Source of the DNA: an uncultured Sphingomonas sp.
GTDB lineage: Bacteria > Pseudomonadota > Alphaproteobacteria > Sphingomonadales > Sphingomonadaceae
Direction: 5' to 3'
Assembly (NCBI RefSeq): GCF_937859915.1
Contig: NZ_CALMAW010000118.1
Span: 25,677 to 89,676, forward strand
DNA length: 64,000 nucleotides
A program made the translations under genes and the position numbers. The notes under the pieces are model-generated. The model had not been told where the DNA came from, searched no databases, and saw only the letters and a list, made by a program, of their open reading frames with translations. Shown piece by piece: positions 57,043 to 64,000 of this stretch. Positions within the stretch are counted from its first letter, which is position 1. Each line of letters starts with the position of its first letter.

Positions 57043-58109
57043 CCGCCCGCGGACGCGGTCGAGAAGTCGAGGTCGCGCGCGGTGAAGACGCGGATCGGCT
57101 GGCCCTGCGGCACGCGCACCGTCGGCGCGATCTTGGTGTCGTTCTGTGCGGCCACCGACGCCGCGCTCTGCCCGCCCGAGACGACCACCGAGGCATTGCT
57201 GATCGCCGACAGCCCGCCGACCACCGAGAGCAGCACCGCCGAGCCGAAGCGCTTGAGGAAATGGCTGTCGACCTTGCCGCCGAGCCCTGATCGGCCCTCG
57301 AAATCGACCGCGGGCGAGCCGAGCGCGACCGACACGCCGTCCGGCCGGATCAGTCGCGACCAGATGACGTAGGCGCGCGTCTGGCCGTCGGCGAGCCCCG
57401 ATTTATATTGGCCGATCAACCGGGAGGAGCGCGGGATGAGCACCTTGCTCCCGTCGAATCCGCGCACGTCGCGGCTGACCACGGCGCGGACATAGCCAGG
57501 CAGATCGGTGTCGATCGCGGTTTCGAGCACGGCGGGGATCAGCGTGCCCTGCGTCACCGTCAGCGATGGACTGCGCATCGGCTCGGCGGTGGCGACGTCG
57601 GACGTGCCGCCGACGCGCAGCGCGAACTGGTCGTTGTCGTCGCCGGTAATCGCCGTCTTGCCGTCGCCAGTCTTGGCGGGGACGGCGGCAGCGATCGACG
57701 CCGTCTGGCCGCCGGGCGCCTGCGAATTGTCGATCACCATCGCGGGCGATGCCGCCGCCGCGACCGCGGGCGCGGACACCTGCGGTGCGGCGAAGGGCAA
57801 CGGCGCGGGGCGCGTCGCCTGGTAGGGGACGACCGGCGCCAGCACGGGCGGCGGCGCGACCGGCGCGAGCATCTCCGGCTTGGGCGCGGGCGGCGTGCGG
57901 TGCGCGCTCATCGACCAGAAGGTGACGCCGCCGAGGAGCAGCGCAATCCCGGCGCCGGCGACGAGGCCGGTCGAATCGGATTTCTTGCCCTGCTGCGCGA
58001 CCAGCGGATAGGCGTTGCGGCTGGCGAGGACGAGGTCGCGCGGCTCGGCATGGAGGCGCGGATCAATGTCCTCGATCGGGCGCAACAGGATCGGGGGACG
58101 CGTGCTCAT
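57039..58109 (-). CDS. virB10: Type IV secretion protein VirB10
   Basis: A 356-residue core-complex protein spanning inner and outer membranes. A short cytoplasmic N-terminus, one membrane segment (TGLVAGAGIALLLGGVTFWS), a Pro-rich periplasmic stretch (about 75-125) and the C-terminal barrel domain (QGTLIPAVLETAIDTDLPGY to GQPIRVFTARDLDF) are in the canonical order. The start overlaps the virB9 stop. Together with VirB9 it forms the core channel; VirB7 is not recognised nearby. Confidence 0.95.
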   Translation of the reverse strand: MSTRPPILLRPIEDIDPRLHAEPRDLVLASRNAYPLVAQQGKKSDSTGLVAGAGIALLLGGVTFWSMSAHRTPPAPKPEMLAPVAPPPVLAPVVPYQATRPAPLPFAAPQVSAPAVAAAASPAMVIDNSQAPGGQTASIAAAVPAKTGDGKTAITGDDNDQFALRVGGTSDVATAEPMRSPSLTVTQGTLIPAVLETAIDTDLPGYVRAVVSRDVRGFDGSKVLIPRSSRLIGQYKSGLADGQTRAYVIWSRLIRPDGVSVALGSPAVDFEGRSGLGGKVDSHFLKRFGSAVLLSVVGGLSAISNASVVVSGGQSAASVAAQNDTKIAPTVRVPQGQPIRVFTARDLDFSTASAGG

Positions 58110-58900
58110 GGTCGGGCGCTCGCGGTCTGCGCGACGCTTGGCTGCGCCGCGGGCTGGGGCGGGATGGCCGGCAGCGCCTGAGGCGCAATCGGTCGCGGCG
58201 AGGGGGTGAGCGTCGCGATCAGCTTGCCTTGGCGCAGCACCAGCTGCGCGGGCACGCCGTCGACCACGACATAGTCGCCTTGCACATGATAATTGACCGG
58301 GCCTTCCTCGCCATTGGGCTCGCGCACCAGGATCGCGGGCATCGCGCTGTCCTTGGGCCAGGCGAGCCACGTCGCCCTGCCGTCGTCGAAGGTGCGCGCC
58401 GGCAGCAGCTGTTTCGCGCCGGCGCTGGTCCAGCCGAAGTTGAGATCGGCGGGGGTCGGCGCGGGTGCCTTGTCGGCGACCTGCGGTGCCGGCTCGGGGG
58501 TCAGCGCCACGGCGGGGACGGGCGGCATCGGTCGCTTGGGTTCGGGCGGATAGGTGAAGCGCATGACATAGACCGGCGTCGCGCCCGGCGAGGCGACGAG
58601 ATCGAACAAATAGGTGCGCTCGTCGGTCACCACGGTCATGTTGGTGTGCGCGGTCGGCTGCATCGGCTTCACGAACAGCAGCGAGGCATGTTTGTTGGGC
58701 GTCACCTGCCAGTCGGCCGAGTCGCCGACCGCGACATTGTCGATATGCTCGTCGGGACCGAATTCGATCGTCGACTGGATGCCGGTGTGGCCGCGGACCA
58801 CGACGATCTGGCCGGGATCGTAGAAGCGCGTCGCGATGCGCGGATCTTTGGCGAGCGCGGGCGTCGCGACCAAGGCGGCGAGCAGCAGGATGCGGTTCAT
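58106..58900 (-). CDS. virB9: Type IV secretion protein VirB9 (TrbG/CagX family)
   Basis: A 264-residue periplasmic core protein with a signal peptide MNRILLLAALVATPALA. The N-terminal domain (DPRIATRFYDPGQIVVVRGH) and the C-terminal domain (LNFGWTSAGAKQLLPARTFD) are as expected. A Pro/Ala-rich tail (about 230-264) is added. It normally pairs with the lipoprotein VirB7, which is not seen here. Overlaps virB6 and virB10 by ATGA junctions. Confidence 0.94.
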   Translation of the reverse strand: MNRILLLAALVATPALAKDPRIATRFYDPGQIVVVRGHTGIQSTIEFGPDEHIDNVAVGDSADWQVTPNKHASLLFVKPMQPTAHTNMTVVTDERTYLFDLVASPGATPVYVMRFTYPPEPKRPMPPVPAVALTPEPAPQVADKAPAPTPADLNFGWTSAGAKQLLPARTFDDGRATWLAWPKDSAMPAILVREPNGEEGPVNYHVQGDYVVVDGVPAQLVLRQGKLIATLTPSPRPIAPQALPAIPPQPAAQPSVAQTASARP

Positions 58901-60093
58901 GACAGGCGGGCCTTGGACGGGGTCTCGGGGCGGGAGCGGAAGCGGCTGCCGACACCCTGAAGACGATTGTCGGTGCGCGGTGCTGCGGCGATCGCGCTGG
59001 TCGGCATGATGGCCATGACGGTGGTACGAACATGCGACGACGGACCGCCCGCGGCGGCGGCGGTGTCGCCTGCGGAGGCTGGCAGCGCCGCCAGCATCGA
59101 GCGCATCCGCTCGCTTGCCGGCGACGCGCTCGCTGATCCGCTCGCGAGCGGCGGCAGGATCGTCGCCATGGGCGCGTGCGATAGCGTCGCGGCGGCGGGC
59201 TCTGGTTGCAGGAAGGGGATGCGCCAGCCGGAGACGATCGTGCCCGCGGTGCGCGCGACGATCAGCATCAGCGCGCTGTAGACGCAGGCGGCGAGGAACA
59301 GCGCGGTCGCGCTGCGTGTCGCGACCTCGCTCGAGTCCATCAAGGCGTTGCGGATCAGCGGCGCGATCAGCGTCAGCGTCGCGCCGCCGATGAGCACGGT
59401 GAACAGCGGCACCAGCGCGCTCGACACCACCGCCTTGAGCCAACCCTCGAACAGCCCGCGCGTGCCGGGAAACAGCACCAGCACGATGAACACCGGTCCC
59501 AGCGCGAGCAGCGCCGCGAGCGCGACCTTGGCGGTGACCAGCACGCCGACGGTGCCGACCAGCAGCATCAGTCCGGATATCCACAGCAGCCCCTGCGCGG
59601 ACAGGATCGAGATGCCGGTGGGCGATGCGCCATTGGCGGTCGCGCCCGCCGCCGAGATCGCGCTCGTCGGCGTCTGCTTGGTGCTGTCAGCGATCGCGGT
59701 AAAGACCATGTCGAGCTTGTCGGCGAAGGCATCGGTGGCGGAGCCGTGGGTGCCCGCGATCATCGTCGCGAGCTGGTCGGGCGCGCCCACCGCCAGCGTC
59801 CAGACGACGTGCTGATAGGCGAGCCACGAGGTCGCGAAGGTCAGCACCAGGCCCAGCGTCAGCATCCGCGGGGTGAGCGCGGCGACGCCGAGCCGGGTGC
59901 GTCCGGTCAGTATCCCGATCGCGAACAGCGCGACATAGAGGGTGAGCAGCCCGGTCAGCGCGGGAAGCAGCGCGCCATGCTCGCCGAACAGCCGGCCGAA
60001 GGCAATCTGCGTGCCCTCGCCGGTGCGGCAGTCGACCGCGCGCAGCGCCTGCGACAGCCCGCCGCCCTCGATGTCGAGCGCCGGGCAGGTCAC
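58897..60093 (-). CDS. virB6: Type IV secretion polytopic membrane protein VirB6 (TrbL/VirB6 family)
   Basis: A 398-residue inner-membrane protein with six to seven transmembrane segments (LTLYVALFAIGILTGRTRLG, LTLGLVLTFATSWLAY, LLWISGLMLLVGTVGVL, ALLALGPVFIVLVLFPGTRG). The loop ALGPVFIVLVLFPGTRGLFE is the VirB6 family block. A Ser/Ala-rich cytoplasmic C-terminal tail (about 320-398) follows. GTG at 60093 overlaps the virB4 stop (GTGA). It follows virB4 directly, with no virB5 between. Confidence 0.9.
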   Translation of the reverse strand: MTCPALDIEGGGLSQALRAVDCRTGEGTQIAFGRLFGEHGALLPALTGLLTLYVALFAIGILTGRTRLGVAALTPRMLTLGLVLTFATSWLAYQHVVWTLAVGAPDQLATMIAGTHGSATDAFADKLDMVFTAIADSTKQTPTSAISAAGATANGASPTGISILSAQGLLWISGLMLLVGTVGVLVTAKVALAALLALGPVFIVLVLFPGTRGLFEGWLKAVVSSALVPLFTVLIGGATLTLIAPLIRNALMDSSEVATRSATALFLAACVYSALMLIVARTAGTIVSGWRIPFLQPEPAAATLSHAPMATILPPLASGSASASPASERMRSMLAALPASAGDTAAAAGGPSSHVRTTVMAIMPTSAIAAAPRTDNRLQGVGSRFRSRPETPSKARLS

Positions 60094-62489
60094 TCCGCCG
60101 CCTCGGAATAGCGGATGGCGTCCGCCGTGGCGGGCCACGGCGTGCCGGTCAGCGCCTCGAACCAGGCGGCGGGCGCGTCGCCATGCGCCTCGCGCAGCCG
60201 ATCGAGCTTGCGGACACTCGCCTCGCGGCCCGAGAGCACGGTGAGCAGATCGGGCTCGCCGCCAAGATCGAGCCGCGCCACCACCGAATGATTGGCGTGG
60301 CGGACGAGAAAGCAGCGGCTGTGCGCGGGCAATTGCCGGATCAGCTCGAGCTCGTGCGCGGACAGGCCGAAGCCCTCGCAATAGTCTTCCGCCCGCGCGC
60401 GTGGATTGGGGGTGAAGATCATCGTCGCGGTCTGCTCGACGATCGCGCTCGCGATGCGGCTGTCGAGCGCATCGCGCGCCGACTGCGTCGCGAAGCCGAC
60501 CAGCGCGTTGCGCTTGCGCAAGGTCTTGAGCCAACCGCGGATGCGCGCGGCGAAGACGGGATCGTCGAGCGCCTTCCAGCCCTCGTCGATCAGGATCATC
60601 GTCGGCTCGCCGTTCAAACGTTCGTCGACGCGGTGGAAGAGGTAGAGCATCGTCGGCGTGCGCAAGGTCGGGCTGTCGAGCAGCGCGGTCATGTCGAAGC
60701 CGAGCGTGCGCGCGTCGAGATCGAGCGCGTCGACCGGATTGTCGAACAGCCAGGCGTGCTCGCCTTGGCCGATCCACGGATCGAGCCGCGAGGGCAGGTC
60801 GCCCATTTCCGGACGGCGCGCGCCGCCGAGCAGTTCGCGGAAATAGCGCAAGCGGCGGAAGGCGGGGTCGGCATCCATGCAGGCGTCGATCGCGGCGGCG
60901 ACCGCGGCGAGTTCGTCGGGGCCTTGCGCGGCGAGCATCAGCCCGAGCCAGTCGCGCAGGAAGCCGCGATTGACTGGGGTGTCGGGTAGCGCGAGCGGGT
61001 TGAAGCCGGTCGGCTGGCCCGGCTGAAGCTGCGCATAATGACCGCCGCAGGCGCGGAGAAATATCTCGGCGCCGCGGTCCTTGTCGAACAGGATCGTGCG
61101 CGGCGCGAACTTCTGCGCCTGCGCGGCGAGGAAGTTGAGCACCACCGTCTTGCCCGAACCCGAGGGGCCGATCACGGTGAAATTGCCGAGGTCGCCCTCG
61201 TGGAAATTGAAGAAATAGGGGGTGGCGCTGGTCGTCTCGAACACGGTCGCGGCGGGGCCCCAGTGATTGCCCTCGGGCTTGCCGAACGGCATGCCGTGCA
61301 GCGACAGGAAGCCGGCCGCATTAGCGGTCGAGATCAGCGCGCGGCGCACCAGATAGGCCTCGTTGCCGGGGAACTGGCCCCAGAAGCAGGGCTCCATGTT
61401 GACGTCCTCGCGGACCGCGACCGCGCCGATGTCGGCGAGCGCGGCACCGGCGGCGGCCATTGCGCCGTCGAGGCTGGCGAGATCGTCGGCGCGGACCATC
61501 AGCGAGAGGTGGTGGTCGCCAAAGCCAGCCTGGCCCGCGCCCAGCGCATCGCGCGCCGTGAGCATCTCGCGGCGTTCGGCGCCGGCTTCCTCGTCGGCCG
61601 AACGGAGGCGGCGGATGGCGAGATCGATCCGCTCGCGTGCGACCTGGCGATCGGCGGGTGCGAAGCTCTCGGTCAGCACCAGTTCGTGCGGCAGGCGCAG
61701 GATGTTGTCGATGAGGCCGGCGCGGGTCGCGTCGGGATAGTCCTTCACCGACAACATGCCGGCAAAATTGCGGCCGCCCGCGCCCGCGGTCTCGATCGCG
61801 TCGAGCCCGAACGAGACGCGCGCATAAGGGATGTGGTGGCCGAGATCGGTCTCCTCGGACGGCAGCAGCACCGGCCGCATCTCACCATTATAGATGGCGG
61901 AGAGCATCTCGAGCGGTTCGGAGCAGAGCCCGCCGACGCCCTGATACGTACCGAGCGGCCGCGCGCCATAAGCCTCGAGCGCCGCGATCAGCGCGGTGGC
62001 GGCGGCGTCGAGCGCGCGCAGGTCGGACGTGTCGGGTTCGGCGGCCTTGCCGGCGAGCTTGCGCTTGATCCGCTCGGGCCAGCCGGTCTTGCCGCGCGCG
62101 GGGCGGCGGACGATGGTCAAGACCTGTTCGTTGACGAACAGCCGGCGGGCATCGAGCCGGCGCTGCCAGCGGTCGTGCAGCAGTGCCGCGAACGGAGCCT
62201 CGGGCACACCGTCGAGCGTCACGGTCACGCGGCGCCGCACGACATGGTGATAGACGACGAAGCGCGCGTCGAGCACCGAGCGCAGCATCGTCTCGCGCAC
62301 CGCGAGGTGATGATCGAGCGCATCGTCGTCCTCGGTTTCGAACGGCAGCCCCGGCACCTGGATCATCCGCATCACCGCGCCGTCGCGCAGCCGCAGCGTC
62401 GTCGCGTCGAGGTGGCGCGCATAGGGCAGACGGTCGCCCGCCTTGGCTTCCTTGGGGCCCCAGGCCGCGGGTCCGGTCCATTTGGTCAT
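60090..62489 (-). CDS. virB4: Type IV secretion ATPase VirB4
   Basis: A 799-residue AAA+ secretion ATPase. The N-terminal VirB4 domain (for example VRRRVTVTLDGVPEAPFAAL) precedes a Walker A GPSGSGKTVVLNF near residue 438 and a Walker B ILIDEGWKAL near 630, then the arginine-finger region QSARDALDSR. The length is normal (about 790-830). It starts ATG 62489, overlapping the virB3 stop. Energises pilin extraction and pilus assembly at the inner membrane. Confidence 0.96.
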   Translation of the reverse strand: MTKWTGPAAWGPKEAKAGDRLPYARHLDATTLRLRDGAVMRMIQVPGLPFETEDDDALDHHLAVRETMLRSVLDARFVVYHHVVRRRVTVTLDGVPEAPFAALLHDRWQRRLDARRLFVNEQVLTIVRRPARGKTGWPERIKRKLAGKAAEPDTSDLRALDAAATALIAALEAYGARPLGTYQGVGGLCSEPLEMLSAIYNGEMRPVLLPSEETDLGHHIPYARVSFGLDAIETAGAGGRNFAGMLSVKDYPDATRAGLIDNILRLPHELVLTESFAPADRQVARERIDLAIRRLRSADEEAGAERREMLTARDALGAGQAGFGDHHLSLMVRADDLASLDGAMAAAGAALADIGAVAVREDVNMEPCFWGQFPGNEAYLVRRALISTANAAGFLSLHGMPFGKPEGNHWGPAATVFETTSATPYFFNFHEGDLGNFTVIGPSGSGKTVVLNFLAAQAQKFAPRTILFDKDRGAEIFLRACGGHYAQLQPGQPTGFNPLALPDTPVNRGFLRDWLGLMLAAQGPDELAAVAAAIDACMDADPAFRRLRYFRELLGGARRPEMGDLPSRLDPWIGQGEHAWLFDNPVDALDLDARTLGFDMTALLDSPTLRTPTMLYLFHRVDERLNGEPTMILIDEGWKALDDPVFAARIRGWLKTLRKRNALVGFATQSARDALDSRIASAIVEQTATMIFTPNPRARAEDYCEGFGLSAHELELIRQLPAHSRCFLVRHANHSVVARLDLGGEPDLLTVLSGREASVRKLDRLREAHGDAPAAWFEALTGTPWPATADAIRYSEAAE

Positions 62490-62761
62490 GGCGTATAGCT
62501 GTTGCAGCCCCAGCGCTTCCAGTTGCGGATGCGCGGGGTCCGGCTGACCTTGGTCAGCCAGAGGTCGAAGATGCGCGGTTCGCGCAGGCAGGCGAGATAG
62601 CCGACGCCGTGGACGAGCAATGCCACCGGCAACGCCCAGAAGCTGCGCGTGATCAGAAACGCCTCGGTGGTGACGCCCATGTTGATCACGAAGAAGCTGT
62701 AGGTCACCCCGCCGAACATCTGTGGTCGCGTCAGCGCGCGGAAGACCGGGGAGCGGTTCAT
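62486..62761 (-). CDS. virB3: Type IV secretion protein VirB3
   Basis: A 91-residue inner-membrane protein with the VirB3 start FRALTRPQMFGGVTYSFFVI and two close hydrophobic segments, ending in a basic C-terminus. It starts one base after the virB2 stop. VirB3 works with VirB4 in pilus biogenesis. Confidence 0.93.
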   Translation of the reverse strand: MNRSPVFRALTRPQMFGGVTYSFFVINMGVTTEAFLITRSFWALPVALLVHGVGYLACLREPRIFDLWLTKVSRTPRIRNWKRWGCNSYTP

Positions 62762-62762
62762 G

Positions 62763-63071
62763 TCAGTGCGCGACCTGCGCGGTCGACTGGATGCCGGTGA
62801 CGATCGCGCCCGCGCCGAACAGCACGAAGCAGCCGATGATCACGGTCGCGCCGAAGCGCCAGTTCATCCGCCCGGTGAGCATCATGAAGCCGACCATCGC
62901 GACCGCGATCACCGCGACCGCGGTCGCGACATTGCCGAGCAAGGTGCCCTGCAGCCAGCCGAGCGCCGCGACGATCGGCCCCGAGCCGGCGGGATTGACC
63001 GCGGCGCTCTGCGCGAAGGCGGCGGTGGGGAGGAGGGCTGCGGCGAGGCCCGCGAGAAAACGCTTGGTCAT
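62763..63071 (-). CDS. virB2: Type IV secretion pilin VirB2 (TrbC family)
   Basis: A 102-residue prepilin. A signal peptide (MTKRFLAGLAAALLPTAAFA) precedes two transmembrane segments (ATAVAVIAVAMVGFMMLTGR and VIIGCFVLFGAGAIVTGI) with the short basic loop between. The start is directly adjacent to the virB1 stop. The mature protein forms the pilus or channel. Confidence 0.93.
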   Translation of the reverse strand: MTKRFLAGLAAALLPTAAFAQSAAVNPAGSGPIVAALGWLQGTLLGNVATAVAVIAVAMVGFMMLTGRMNWRFGATVIIGCFVLFGAGAIVTGIQSTAQVAH

Positions 63072-63725
63072 TTACGGACGTCCTGTGGCGAGGTCCGGCG
63101 TCAGCCGGTCGATGATCGTGGAGACATAGGCGCGGGTCTCGGCGATGGCGGGCAGGCCGCCCGCGCGCAGCACGCGCCCCGGCCCGGCATTATAGGCGGC
63201 GAGCGCACGCTCGACGTCGCCGTCGAACAGGTCGAGCATCTGGCGCAGATAGTGCGCGCCGCCGTCGAGATTGGCGGCGGGATCGCGCGCATCGACGGTG
63301 AGCGCGCGCGCGGTCGAGGGCATCAGTTGCGTGAGCCCGACCGCGCCTTTTGCGCTGACCGCCGCGGGGTGCCAGCGGCTTTCCTGCCAGACCAGTGCGG
63401 CGAGCAATGTCGGGCTGACACGATAGCGCGCCGCGGCGGTCTCGAGCGGCGCGCGCCAGCTGTCGGGCATGACCGGCGCCGCGATCGACGTGAGTGCGCC
63501 GGCCGGAACGGCAAGCGCCACCTTGGCGCCCGTGCCGGCTTCCTCCTCCGTCGCGTCGACCCCCCTCGCGTCGACCCCCGTCGCATCGACCCACGTCACG
63601 TCGGCCCCACCGCCGCGAACACGCACGGCGCCGTCCGCGCCTATTTCCAGCACATCGGCGGACGCCGGCGCAGCCGCGATCTGCAGCAGCATCGTCATCG
63701 CCAATAGTATCGCCGGAAACCGCAC
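63072..63725 (-). CDS. virB1: VirB1-type lytic transglycosylase
   Basis: A 217-residue exported SLT-family murein hydrolase that opens peptidoglycan for the apparatus. The catalytic Glu is in LVWQESRWHP, followed by AKGAVGLTQLMPSTA and ALAAYNAGPGRV. The signal peptide FPAILLAMTMLLQIAAAPAS is clean. GTG at 63725 is preferred, with GGGGCG just upstream; TTG at 63737 and an internal ATG are alternatives. It carries four imperfect five-residue repeats (WVDAT, GVDAR, GVDAT) after the signal peptide. First gene of the operon. Confidence 0.9.
   Translation of the reverse strand: MRFPAILLAMTMLLQIAAAPASADVLEIGADGAVRVRGGGADVTWVDATGVDARGVDATEEEAGTGAKVALAVPAGALTSIAAPVMPDSWRAPLETAAARYRVSPTLLAALVWQESRWHPAAVSAKGAVGLTQLMPSTARALTVDARDPAANLDGGAHYLRQMLDLFDGDVERALAAYNAGPGRVLRAGGLPAIAETRAYVSTIIDRLTPDLATGRP
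63549..63608. repeat. Four tandem 15-base units inside virB1
   Basis: Imperfect units on the plus strand, such as CGTCGCGTCGACCCC and CCTCGCGTCGACCCC, keep the reading frame and encode pentapeptides of the GVDAT type. Copy number may vary by slippage. Confidence 0.8.
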
Positions 63726-63737
63726 GCCGCGCCCCAA

Positions 63738-64000
63738 ATGTCATTCAGAGGAAAGGAGATATCGAGTTCCCCATCGGCAAACCGCATGACAGTTCAGCGT
63801 CATCGCGTTGACGGTTTCGCGAATCGGCGACCTGCGAAATTCTGTAAACGCCGACGACCGGCCGGAAACCCTGGCCACCCGCGACTATGGCGAGATTTAG
63901 TTCCCAGATTAAAAACTGTTAATGGAGACCCGTCATGTCGCTGTCACGATGCGGTGGTGGGTGCCGGCCCAGGGCACGGGGGCCGTGACCTGCAGCATTG
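63738..64000. other. Region upstream of virB1; possible short ORF at the window end
   Basis: It contains the likely virB1 promoter area. An AT-rich stretch (63899-63922) precedes GGAGA at 63924-63928 and ATG at 63935, which encodes only 17 residues (MSLSRCGGGCRPRARGP). A second plus-strand ATG at 63949 stays open to the window end (MRWWVPAQGTGAVTCSI), but without a ribosome site. Either could be a real gene start; neither is convincing. Confidence 0.35.

Overview
The window looks like chromosomal DNA of a sphingomonad (order Sphingomonadales, Sphingomonas-like). The evidence is the high GC content throughout, four TonB-dependent receptors in 64 kb, a receptor / flavin halogenase / SapC / cupin gene set typical of sphingomonads and caulobacters, many ATGA or GTGA stop-start overlaps, and short palindromic intergenic repeats. 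This assignment is inferred from gene content; no rRNA or marker phylogeny was available. No rRNA, tRNA, CRISPR array, transposase or phage gene was recognised.

Layout: (1) 1-4854, a TonB receptor broken by one in-frame TAG, then two tandem M24 (aminopeptidase P/creatinase-like) paralogues. (2) 4905-8840, minus strand: a His-rich secreted mini-protein, then a carbohydrate set (GT4 glycosyltransferase, GH13 glucosidase, MetX-like hydrolase). (3) 9118-13725: an orphan hybrid histidine kinase and the glutathione-dependent formaldehyde detoxification pair. (4) 13800-20269: a stress-flavoured block with a DUF2252 protein, a small acidic protein, Dps, a large catalase, an aldo/keto reductase and an ankyrin protein. 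(5) 20448-28002: a hydrolase, then divergent cupin/SapC and TonB receptor/tryptophan-halogenase-like genes around a LacI-type operator. (6) 28076-30928: a VOC protein, a spermidine-synthase-like protein and an M28 peptidase. (7) 31062-35874: a TPP riboswitch heading a thiamine-salvage operon (outer-membrane receptor, kinase-like protein, PnuT-like permease) with a NUDIX hydrolase behind it. (8) 35940-42762: a small membrane protein, a PilZ protein, two coupled PLP enzymes and two metallopeptidases. (9) 42956-47733: a phosphonate-degradation cluster around a LysR regulator and its probable operator. Its distal end is eroded by an apparent deletion joining a DUF5690 gene to an NPP-type phosphodiesterase gene. 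(10) 47971-52800: a further TonB receptor, a DUF4126 protein and a mercuric-reductase-like flavoprotein. (11) 52915-63725, minus strand: an autotransporter behind a compact type IV secretion operon virB1-B2-B3-B4-B6-B9-B10-B11 with no recognisable virB5, virB7, virB8 or virD4.

The genes form several self-contained nutrient-acquisition modules in which an outer-membrane receptor is paired with processing enzymes (peptides; an unknown substrate for the halogenase set; thiamine; perhaps phosphonates), plus stress defence and a secretion apparatus. The most notable observations are the thiamine riboswitch with a visible alternative pairing and an overlapping leader ORF, the deletion scar in the phosphonate cluster, the nonsense codon in the first receptor, and the reduced VirB gene set.
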